Below are positions 1-5,091 of a stretch of DNA of 5,567 nucleotides, piece after piece; positions within the stretch are counted from its first letter, which is position 1; the number at the start of each line of letters is the position of its first letter. The notes beneath the pieces were generated by a model that worked only from the letters and a program-made list of their open reading frames with translations, was not told the DNA's origin and did not search any database. The stretch comes from Anaerolineae bacterium. Lineage in GTDB: Bacteria > Chloroflexota > Anaerolineae > Aggregatilineales > Aggregatilineaceae. Both the position numbers and the translations under genes were made by a program. The DNA lies in NCBI GenBank assembly GCA_020848665.1, contig JADLHR010000055.1, positions 1-5,567 of the forward strand, given 5' to 3'.

Positions 1-749
1 ACGTGCCCGCGCTCGTCAACCACGCGCAGCATCCCGTGATAATGCTCCAGACCGCCGTCGTCGTTCACCAGCCCCATGAACAGCGTCGGGAAGTTCCCGA
101 AGGTGCGGATCTCGTCGGCGTAGTCGTCCAGCGAGCGTTTGAACCAGTCGAGGTTGTGCTGGATGATCGAGTAAATCTCCGGCAGCTCGCTCAGGATGCG
201 CAGGCGAACCTCCGGCAGCAGCGGGCTGCTGACCCCGCCTGGCACGATCCAGGTTGGATGCAGGCGCTTGCCCGCCATCCACTCGATGATCTGCTGGCCG
301 AACTGGCGCAGCCGCACGCCGTCCCGCGCGACCTGCGGGTGGCTCTGCGCCAGGCCGAAGATGTTGCGCTTGGCCGGGTCAGACTCCAGCCCCAGCAGGA
401 AGTCAGGTGAGGAGAGGTAGAAGAAGCTCAGCGCGTGCGATTGCAGGATCGACGCCAGATTAACGATGCGGCGCAGCTCGCGGGCCGCCTCCGGGATGCG
501 CACGGCCATGATCTGGTCGCAGGCTTTGGCGGACGCCATTTCGTGGCTGATGGTGCAGATTCCGCAGATGCGCCCCATCAGGCCGGGCATTTCGTAATAC
601 GGGCGGCCCTCGATGAACTTCTCAAAGCCGCGATACTGCGTGACATGGAAGCGAGCATCTTCGACGCGCCCGTTCTCGTCAAGCTGGATCGTGATCTTCG
701 AGTGGCCCTCGATGCGCGTAATCGGATCGATGATGATTTGCTGTGTCAT
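1..749 (-). CDS. hoxH: HoxH, [NiFe] hydrogenase large (catalytic) subunit, group 3d; 3' part beyond the left edge
   Basis: This is the catalytic subunit of the cytoplasmic NAD(P)-linked bidirectional hydrogenase, which carries the Ni-Fe(CN)2CO site for reversible H2 oxidation. From the ATG at 749, 249 intact codons read to the left edge, about half of the roughly 475 residues usual for HoxH. Visible landmarks are the N-terminal RIEGHSKIT segment (residues 12-20), RGFEKF (40-45), and the first metal-binding motif R60-I-C62-G-I-C65-x3-H69, whose two cysteines are one of the two Ni-binding pairs. The second pair (DPCxxC near the C-terminus) lies outside the window, so its presence cannot be checked. 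An AGGAGA ribosome binding site (757-762) sits 7 nt before the ATG and supports the start. It is the fifth hox gene in order but is separated from hoxY by 198 bp holding a palindromic element. Family assignment is firm. Group 3d rests on the neighbouring hoxEFU genes. Confidence 0.96.
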   Translation of the reverse strand, partial: MTQQIIIDPITRIEGHSKITIQLDENGRVEDARFHVTQYRGFEKFIEGRPYYEMPGLMGRICGICTISHEMASAKACDQIMAVRIPEAARELRRIVNLASILQSHALSFFYLSSPDFLLGLESDPAKRNIFGLAQSHPQVARDGVRLRQFGQQIIEWMAGKRLHPTWIVPGGVSSPLLPEVRLRILSELPEIYSIIQHNLDWFKRSLDDYADEIRTFGNFPTLFMGLVNDDGGLEHYHGMLRVVDERGH

Positions 750-756
750 GCGGCAG

Positions 757-762
757 TCTCCT
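757..762 (-). promoter_or_regulatory. Ribosome binding site of hoxH
   Basis: AGGAGA on the minus strand, 7 nt before the hoxH ATG. It matters because hoxH, unlike hoxF and hoxY, does not overlap the gene upstream and so must start translation independently. Confidence 0.75.
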
Positions 763-802
763 AGAGGCTGTTATGCCCTTCGTGGGCTAGTTTCCAGGCC
801 AT

Positions 803-917
803 CCCCCCATCCTTCCGACCTGTGGCCGGCTTTCCTTCCCCCAGAGCGAGGGAAGGAAAAAAGCCGGACGGACTCCCCTTCCCTCGTTCTGGGGGCAAGG
901 GGCCGGGGGATGGGGGG
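803..917. repeat. Nested GC-rich palindromic element (REP/MITE-like) between hoxY and hoxH
   Basis: A compact imperfect palindrome of about 115 bp fills most of the hoxY-hoxH gap. Outer arms CCCCCCATCC (803-812) and GGATGGGGGG (908-917) are perfect complements. Inside, 838-856 and 877-895 are inverted copies matching at 18 of 19 positions; pairing extends outward to 834-837/897-900 past a one-base bulge. A competing hairpin pairs 826-840 with 850-867, apart from a 3-nt bulge. These alternatives cannot all form together. There is no U-tract after the stems on the hox transcript, so it is not a standard intrinsic terminator. The runs of C and G around short purine or pyrimidine blocks resemble the GC-rich intergenic palindromes that are multicopy in many Chloroflexota and cyanobacterial genomes. 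Copy number cannot be seen from one window. No ORF in it is credible. Confidence 0.7.
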
Positions 918-947
918 CTTTTCTCGGACGCAAGTTCATAACACGCT

Positions 948-1481
948 CTAGGCCCCGGGCCGCGTGCGGTCGTAGAGGACCGGCGCGCGCCCGGCCAGCA
1001 GCTCGGTGATCACGTAGTGAATCGTATCGGCGGATGGCGGGCAGCCCTGCACAAAGACATCGACCTTGACGACTTCGTGGATTGGGCGGACGACCGGCAG
1101 CAGGCCGGGTACCACCTCGCACGGGACCTGGTGTTGGATCGCGGCGGTCTCGAAATAGCCGCGCGCCATCACGTCCTCGACCTTGAACGGGTTGCGCATG
1201 GCCGGGACATTGGCCGCCACTGCGCAGTCCCCCAGCGCCACCAGAATCCCGGTATGGGCGCGAATCTTCTTGATCTTCTCGAAATCCTCGGTGCTGCTGA
1301 CGGCCCCTTCGACCAGCGCGACATCAACCCAGTCGGGATACTCCTTGCGGTCAACCAGCGGGCTGTACACCACGTCGATCTGGTCCGCCAGATCGATCAG
1401 GCGCTCGTCCATGTCGATCAGCGACATATGACAGCCGGAGCAGCCGTCCAGCCAGACTGTCGCCACAGATACCTTGGTCAT
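948..1481 (-). CDS. hoxY: HoxY, [NiFe] hydrogenase small subunit, group 3d
   Basis: This 177-residue small subunit carries the proximal Fe-S cluster that passes electrons between the HoxH active site and the HoxU/HoxF diaphorase. The four expected ligands are present: C14 and C17 (WLDGCSGCHMS), C86 (ALGDCAVAANVP) and C147 (VQGCPPSAD). There is no Tat signal peptide and no C-terminal extension with medial and distal clusters, as expected for the short cytoplasmic HoxY type of about 180 residues. The reading frame stays open upstream to 1736, but that stretch is the out-of-frame shadow of hoxU. The ATG at 1481 is chosen because the protein then starts with the family-typical KVSVATVWLDGC, because GAGGTGA precedes it at good spacing, and because it forms an ATGA overlap with the hoxU stop. 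That overlap implies translational coupling, which fits equal amounts of the two proteins. It ends in TAG at 950-948. Confidence 0.96.
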   Translation of the reverse strand: MTKVSVATVWLDGCSGCHMSLIDMDERLIDLADQIDVVYSPLVDRKEYPDWVDVALVEGAVSSTEDFEKIKKIRAHTGILVALGDCAVAANVPAMRNPFKVEDVMARGYFETAAIQHQVPCEVVPGLLPVVRPIHEVVKVDVFVQGCPPSADTIHYVITELLAGRAPVLYDRTRPGA

Positions 1482-2197
1482 TTCTTCACCTCGCGCATGT
1501 TCGACAGGTACGGCAGGAAGTCCTGGCGCTTGACCATCTCGCCGATGGCGCGGCCCTTCTTGACCAGCGCGCCGACCGGGCAGACGTTGACGCATTTGCC
1601 GCAGCTTGTGCAGGTCGCCGAGTCTCCCCAGGGAGTGGCGAGGTCGCTCACGACGCGGGCTTCGCTGCCGCGCCCCTTGACATCCCAGGTGTGCGCGCCT
1701 TCGATTTCGTCGCAGACGCGCACACAGCGCAGGCACAGGATGCAGCGGTTACGGTCGAGCACAAAGCGATCGTGCGTCATATCGACCAGCCGTACCGGTT
1801 GCAGATTAGTGAAGCGCACATGATCCATGCCCAGCCGCTGCGCCAGCGCCTGAAGCTCGCAGTTGCCGTTCGAGACGCACACCGCGCAGACGTGGTTGCC
1901 TTCGGAGAACAGCAGCTCGATGATCATGCGGCGATAATTGCGCAGACGCTCGGTGTCGGTGTTGATCTCCATCCCTTCTTCGACGTGCGTCGCGCAGGCG
2001 GGGACCAGCCGCCGCCAGCCCGCTACTTCGACCAGACACAGCCGGCACGCGCCGGAAATTGTCAGGCCCTCGATCTGGCACAACGTGGGGATGAACACGC
2101 CGTGCTCCATTGCGACATCGAGGATCGTCTCGTCTTCGTGCGCGCTGACATCGCGCCCGTTGATCTTGAGCGTCTTGATCCGAGAACGTGTAGCCAT
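1478..2197 (-). CDS. hoxU: HoxU, diaphorase Fe-S subunit (NuoG N-terminal-like)
   Basis: This 239-residue protein, the usual HoxU length, is the electron wire between HoxF/HoxE and HoxY. It corresponds to the N-terminal Fe-S region of complex I NuoG. Clusters in order: a plant-ferredoxin-type [2Fe-2S] site with C40, C51, C54 and C68; the His-ligated [4Fe-4S] site H102-x-C104-x2-C107-x5-C113, in the segment HVCAVCVSNGNCELQ; then a two-cluster ferredoxin domain with C152-x2-C155-x2-C158-x3-C162 and C196-x2-C199-x2-C202-x3-C206. All expected ligands are present. It lacks the molybdopterin-like C-terminal domain of full NuoG, as HoxU does. A GAGAGGG ribosome binding site lies 4 nt before the ATG, in the 25-bp gap after hoxF. 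The stop overlaps the hoxY start (ATGA). Confidence 0.96.
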   Translation of the reverse strand: MATRSRIKTLKINGRDVSAHEDETILDVAMEHGVFIPTLCQIEGLTISGACRLCLVEVAGWRRLVPACATHVEEGMEINTDTERLRNYRRMIIELLFSEGNHVCAVCVSNGNCELQALAQRLGMDHVRFTNLQPVRLVDMTHDRFVLDRNRCILCLRCVRVCDEIEGAHTWDVKGRGSEARVVSDLATPWGDSATCTSCGKCVNVCPVGALVKKGRAIGEMVKRQDFLPYLSNMREVKK

Positions 2198-2222
2198 AGG
2201 ACCCTCTCTTTAACGATCCTCT

Positions 2223-3863
2223 CTACGCCGCCGGGCTGTCCGGAGCGGGCGCCAGCGCCGGCTCGGCCGGGAGCAGCCGGGCCAGATATTCGTCACGGAA
2301 ATAGCGCAGCGTGCTGAGCACCGGGTTCGGGGCGGACTGCCCCAGCCCGCACAGGCTGGCGTTGAGCGTAAGATCGCACAACTGCTCCAGCAGATCGAGG
2401 TCAGCGGTGGTGGCACGGCCCTGGCTGAACTTGTCCAGCAGCCGGTACATCTGGGCTGTGCCGACGCGGCAGGGGATGCACTTGCCGCACGACTCGGTCA
2501 TGCAGAACTCCATGAAGTAGCGGGCGACCTCGACCATCGACGACGAGTCGTCCATCACGATCATGCCGCCCGACCCCATGATCGAGCCGAGCTTCGCCAG
2601 CGATTCATAATCGACCGGCGTGTCAAAGTAGGCTTCAGGGATGCAGCCGCCGGTCGGGCCGCCGGTCTGGACGGCCTTAACCTGGCGGCCGTTGGGCGTC
2701 CCGCCGCCGATCTCGTGCACGATCTCGGTGAGCGTGATACCCATCGGCACCTCGATCAGGCCGGTGTTGCGAATCTGCCCGGCCAGCGCGAAGACTTTGG
2801 TCCCCTTGCTCGTCTCGCTGCCGATGCTGGCGTACCAGTCGCCGCCGCGCCGCAGGATCGGCGCGATGCTGGCAAACGTCTCGACGTTGTTGACCAGCGT
2901 CGGCGCGCCCCACAGGCCGTGATCGGCAGGATAGGGCGGGCGGGGCCGGGGCATACCGCGCTTGCCCTCAATCGAGGCCATCAGCGCGGTTTCTTCGCCA
3001 CAGACATACGCGCCCGCGCCGAGACGGATTTCCAGGTTGAAGTCGAAGCCCGTGCCCAGGATGTTGTTGCCCAGCAGCGCGTTGCGCTTGGCGTGGCGCA
3101 GCGCGAGCTTCAGGCGCTCGATGGCGAGTGGGTACTCGGCACGCACGTAGATGAAGCCGCGATTGGCGCCGACCGCGTACCCCGCAATCGCCATCCCTTC
3201 GATAATGCGGTGCGGATCGCTTTCAAGGACGCTGCGATCCATGAACGCGCCAGGGTCGCCCTCGTCCCCGTTGCAGACCACGTACTTGGTATCGCTGATC
3301 GCTTTGGCGACGGTGGACCACTTCAGACCGGTCGGATAGCCCGCGCCACCGCGCCCGCGCAGGCCGCTGCGGACCAGCTCGGCGATCACCTCGTTGGGCG
3401 ATAGCTCAGTCAGCGCGCGGTTCAGCCCTTCATAACCCCCGGCGGCGATGTACTCCTCGATGCTCTCCGGGTCGATTACGCCGGAGTTTTCGAGCACGAT
3501 CTTGACCTGCCGCTCGAAGAAGGGCACATCTGTCGGGCAGACCAGCCGCTGGACCGGCTCGCTGCCGAGCACCGCGATAATTTCGGAGGCGTCTTCGGGC
3601 GAGACGCGCTCGTACAACACACCTTCTGGCTCGACCATAACCAGCGGCCCGGCAGCGCACAGGCCCATGCAGCCTACGCCCTTGATCTGGACTTCGCCGG
3701 CGCGCCCCTGATCCTTAACGGCCTGCTCCAGCGCCAGCTTGATCGCGTCGTGGTGCTGCGAGAGGCAGCCCGCCGCCATACAGACTCGTACGCACTGATG
3801 GTAGCCTTGCTGCCGGGCTATTTCTTCGGCAGCCGCATCGGTCAGTTCATCATAGGTCATCAT
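2223..3863 (-). CDS. hoxF: HoxF, diaphorase subunit with FMN, NAD(H) site and Fe-S clusters (NuoF-like)
   Basis: HoxF is the NAD(P)H-oxidising subunit of the diaphorase module and exchanges hydride with FMN. The 546 residues hold, in order: an N-terminal thioredoxin-like [2Fe-2S] domain (about 15-105) with C28-x4-C33 and C65-x3-C69; a NuoF core with the FMN/NADH glycine-rich loop GLRGRGGAGYPTGLKW (167-182), CNGDEGDPGAFMDRS (197-211) and GAGAYVCGEETALMASIEG (282-300); a SLBB-like region (about 355-440); and a C-terminal [4Fe-4S] site with C459-x2-C462-x2-C465 and C505. A Pro/Ala-rich tail ends the protein. The N-terminal extension on NuoF is typical of HoxF and of NADP-reducing HndC-type proteins. 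Two adjacent ATGs exist (3863 and 3860). The first is better spaced, 10 nt after GAGGGG (3874-3879). It overlaps the end of hoxE by 14 bp, suggesting coupled translation. NAD versus NADP preference cannot be read off. Confidence 0.96.
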   Translation of the reverse strand: MMTYDELTDAAAEEIARQQGYHQCVRVCMAAGCLSQHHDAIKLALEQAVKDQGRAGEVQIKGVGCMGLCAAGPLVMVEPEGVLYERVSPEDASEIIAVLGSEPVQRLVCPTDVPFFERQVKIVLENSGVIDPESIEEYIAAGGYEGLNRALTELSPNEVIAELVRSGLRGRGGAGYPTGLKWSTVAKAISDTKYVVCNGDEGDPGAFMDRSVLESDPHRIIEGMAIAGYAVGANRGFIYVRAEYPLAIERLKLALRHAKRNALLGNNILGTGFDFNLEIRLGAGAYVCGEETALMASIEGKRGMPRPRPPYPADHGLWGAPTLVNNVETFASIAPILRRGGDWYASIGSETSKGTKVFALAGQIRNTGLIEVPMGITLTEIVHEIGGGTPNGRQVKAVQTGGPTGGCIPEAYFDTPVDYESLAKLGSIMGSGGMIVMDDSSSMVEVARYFMEFCMTESCGKCIPCRVGTAQMYRLLDKFSQGRATTADLDLLEQLCDLTLNASLCGLGQSAPNPVLSTLRYFRDEYLARLLPAEPALAPAPDSPAA

Positions 3864-4356
3864 CGCTGAGGTACCCCTCGATCTTCGCGCGCACGGACTC
3901 GGTGGTGGCCTTGCCCATGACTTCGCCGTCAAAGACTAGCGCCGGCGCCAGGCCACACGCTCCGACGCAGCGCACTGTCAGCAGCGAGAGCTTGCCGTCG
4001 GCAGTTGTCTCGCCGGGATGAACGCCGTAGCTCTGGCGGATGTCTTCCAGCAGCTCGCCGGTCCCCTTGATATAACAGGCGGTGCCCAGGCAAACTGCGC
4101 AGGTGTGCTCGCCCTGGGGCTTGAGATTGAAAAAGTGGTAAAACGTAGCGACGCCATAGACCTGGCTGGGTGCGACGCGCAGGGCGTTTGACACGAAGAT
4201 CAGCGCTTCGCTGTCCAGATACCCGAACGATTCCTGCACAGTGTGCAGCGTTTCGATCAGCGCATCTGGCCGGTAGCCGTTGCGCCGCATGGCCGCTTCA
4301 ACCACTCGCCACCGCTTGTCGTCCGATGGAAGCGCGACTTCCGCGCGATTGCGCAT
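3850..4356 (-). CDS. hoxE: HoxE, [2Fe-2S] diaphorase subunit (NuoE-like)
   Basis: This thioredoxin-fold [2Fe-2S] subunit resembles complex I NuoE and forms the diaphorase with HoxF and HoxU. From the chosen ATG it has 168 residues, normal for HoxE (about 160-170). Ligands are C89-x4-C94 (VCLGTACYIKG) and C130-x3-C134 (RCVGACGLAPA). The helical N-terminal half has the family-typical LIETLHTVQESFGYL and PSQVYGVATFYHFF segments. The frame is open to another ATG at 4473, which would add 39 residues. That start is rejected: it has no ribosome binding site, its ATG lies inside the predicted -10 box, and the extra stretch includes a 14-bp tandem repeat, so the same DNA would be read in two frames. 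The chosen ATG has GAAAGG 9 nt upstream. It is the first gene of the operon. Its 3' end overlaps hoxF by 14 bp. Confidence 0.94.
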   Translation of the reverse strand: MRNRAEVALPSDDKRWRVVEAAMRRNGYRPDALIETLHTVQESFGYLDSEALIFVSNALRVAPSQVYGVATFYHFFNLKPQGEHTCAVCLGTACYIKGTGELLEDIRQSYGVHPGETTADGKLSLLTVRCVGACGLAPALVFDGEVMGKATTESVRAKIEGYLSDDDL

Positions 4357-4396
4357 AATGCGTAGCCTTTCACGATAATCAGAATGGATAACCGAA

Positions 4397-4424
4397 ATCG
4401 GTGCCCAAGAATCGGTGCCCAAGA
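4397..4424. repeat. Perfect tandem 14-bp repeat in the presumed hoxE leader
   Basis: Two adjacent identical copies of ATCGGTGCCCAAGA (4397-4410 and 4411-4424). The left copy is joined to a short inverted repeat, ACCGA-AA-TCGGT (4391-4402). The repeats lie 41-68 bp upstream of the hoxE ATG and downstream of the predicted start site, so they would be in the 5' leader. They could be an operator with two sites for a DNA-binding protein, an RNA element, or a simple duplication. The sequence shows the repeat; a function is not established. Confidence 0.8.
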
Positions 4425-4468
4425 GAGAATGAAACCGCTCGAAAGAAGCGGCTTCGGGGACCAATGTG

Positions 4469-4474
4469 ATCATA
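4469..4474 (-). promoter_or_regulatory. Candidate -10 box of the hox operon promoter
   Basis: TATGAT on the minus strand matches the TATAAT consensus at 5 of 6 positions, in a stretch more AT-rich than the flanking genes. No good -35 hexamer lies 16-18 bp upstream, which fits an activator-dependent promoter. The predicted start is near 4462, giving a leader of about 105 nt before hoxE. The start site is inferred from spacing alone. Confidence 0.5.
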
Positions 4475-4493
4475 CTGGATAGCGCCAGAATTC

Positions 4494-4513
4494 ATAGTGA
4501 TTTTTTTCACAAT
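4494..4513. promoter_or_regulatory. CRP/FNR-family binding site candidate upstream of hoxE
   Basis: ATAGTGA-N6-TCACAAT: two 7-bp arms that are inverted repeats at 6 of 7 positions, separated by six T. This matches the CRP-family pattern TGTGA-N6-TCACA (one half site perfect, the other AGTGA) better than the FNR pattern TTGAT-N4-ATCAA. Its centre, between 4503 and 4504, falls at -41.5 relative to the start predicted from the TATGAT box, the usual position for class II activation. It lies in the intergenic region between hoxE and the divergent gene at 4551 and could serve either. The ligand of the regulator cannot be told from the site. Confidence 0.55.
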
Positions 4514-4537
4514 CAGATGCGCCGAATAGCACCCTCC

Positions 4538-4542
4538 GGAGG
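4538..4542 (+). promoter_or_regulatory. Ribosome binding site of the small rightward gene
   Basis: GGAGG, 8 nt before the ATG at 4551. This is the main reason for calling that ORF a gene and for preferring it to the longer open frame on the opposite strand. Confidence 0.7.
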
Positions 4543-4550
4543 ACCGGGCC

Positions 4551-4898
4551 ATGTCGATGATCTTTCCCCCGCTGAAACCCGATCGCTGCTTGCTCTGGAT
4601 CACACTGCATCCCGACGATGGGGCGGCGGAGCGCGGCGACGCGCTTGAAGCGGCGCTGAAAACCTGTCGTCTGCACCCGCTGGATATGACCGCCTGCGCT
4701 GAGATTGTGATCGTGGAGGAGGCGGCGTTGCGCGAGAAGCTTCACGCGGTGCGCGCTGTGCTCGGTCCAGCCGACCGGCTGCACCTCGTCAGCGCTCAGG
4801 GTGCGCGGCTGAACGTCGAGGTGATCGCCACATCGGGAGTGGATCTCAGCCCCGGCGTGGCGCCGGACCGTCTCCGCCCGTCCTGGCGGCAGGGGTGA
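4551..4898 (+). CDS. Small protein of unknown function, possible ferredoxin-like fold
   Basis: I do not recognise this 115-residue protein. Support for a real gene: a GGAGG site 8 nt before the ATG, mostly G/C third codon positions like the neighbouring genes, and alternating hydrophobic strands and amphipathic helices. By eye the order is strand (LLWITL, 14-19), helix (about 25-40), strand (AEIVIV, about 50-55), helix (about 57-71), strand (DRLHLV, about 75-80), strand (LNVEVIA, about 87-93), then a Pro/Arg-rich tail. A strand-helix-strand-helix-strand order suggests a ferredoxin-like fold. The layout recalls Cas2-type proteins, with an Asp pair (HPDD) after strand 1, but the family's sequence signatures are not convincing and no CRISPR array or cas1 is present. 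There is no signal peptide or membrane segment. It is divergent from hoxE and shares a 194-bp regulatory region with it, so co-regulation is possible but unproven. Confidence 0.65.
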   Translation: MSMIFPPLKPDRCLLWITLHPDDGAAERGDALEAALKTCRLHPLDMTACAEIVIVEEAALREKLHAVRAVLGPADRLHLVSAQGARLNVEVIATSGVDLSPGVAPDRLRPSWRQG

Positions 4899-4951
4899 TC
4901 GGAGCGGCCAGCATTTATCACCTGGACAGGATAGGCGCTCGGTCCCCGGAA

Positions 4952-4979
4952 TTGTGGCCGAGAGTTGTTGTAGTATAAT
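4952..4979 (+). promoter_or_regulatory. Candidate upstream promoter for coaE
   Basis: TTGTGG (4952-4957), a 16-bp spacer, then a perfect TATAAT (4974-4979). The -35 matches only the TTG core. The predicted start near 4986 would leave a leader of about 106 nt before the GTG of coaE. It lies in the 193-bp spacer between the small gene and coaE. Confidence 0.45.
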
Positions 4980-5025
4980 CGAATCGTTAAGCGCAAAGCT
5001 CCCCATATGCCCGCCCGCGCGTTGG

Positions 5026-5054
5026 TTGCCCGGCCTGGGGTGCCAAGCTACAAT
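5026..5054 (+). promoter_or_regulatory. Candidate proximal promoter for coaE
   Basis: TTGCCC (5026-5031), a 17-bp spacer and TACAAT (5049-5054, 5 of 6 to consensus). The predicted start near 5061 gives a leader of about 31 nt that still contains the GGAGG site at 5081-5085. If used, it excludes the in-frame ATG at 5053 as a start codon. It is an alternative or addition to the promoter 75 bp upstream. Confidence 0.35.
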
Positions 5055-5080
5055 GAGCGCACTGCTCGCTCAGCCCTGGT

Positions 5081-5087
5081 GGAGGAG
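5081..5087 (+). promoter_or_regulatory. Ribosome binding site that decides the coaE start
   Basis: GGAGGAG, about 5-6 nt before the GTG at 5092. It favours that GTG over the in-frame ATG at 5053, which has no such site. Confidence 0.65.
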
Positions 5088-5091
5088 TGCT

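Noticed and set aside
826..867. Intrinsic transcription terminator between hoxY and hoxH
   Set aside because: A strong stem is possible, but no run of U follows it on the hox transcript, and hoxH downstream is intact with its own ribosome binding site.
787..1122. 111-codon leftward open frame across the palindromic element
   Set aside because: Half of it is an out-of-frame hoxY shadow and the rest is the repeat; Pro/Gly/Arg-rich peptides of this kind are common artefacts of such palindromes.
1482..1736. Open frame extending hoxY upstream by 85 codons
   Set aside because: It lies wholly inside hoxU in another frame, has an Arg/Gly-rich shadow composition, and family-typical HoxY begins at the ATG at 1481, which has its own ribosome binding site.
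1017..1823. 268-codon rightward open frame opposite hoxY and hoxU
   Set aside because: It is a high-GC antisense shadow: the minus strand encodes intact, motif-complete HoxY and HoxU.
2715..3404. 229-codon rightward open frame opposite hoxF
   Set aside because: It is antisense to the conserved core of hoxF, with no recognisable domain and no reason to be coding beyond GC-driven lack of stops.
4874..4889. Terminator after the small gene (CCGCC-N6-GGCGG)
   Set aside because: Only a 5-bp stem, located inside the coding sequence before the stop, with no T-tract.
4551..4898. CRISPR-Cas locus on the strength of a Cas2-like fold
   Set aside because: No regularly spaced repeats, no cas1 or effector gene, and only a loose secondary-structure resemblance.
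4470..5006. 178-codon leftward open frame opposite the small gene at 4551
   Set aside because: It spans both intergenic regions, including the CRP-type palindrome and the TATAAT box. Its protein is low in hydrophobic structure, while the plus-strand ORF has a GGAGG site and coding-like third positions.
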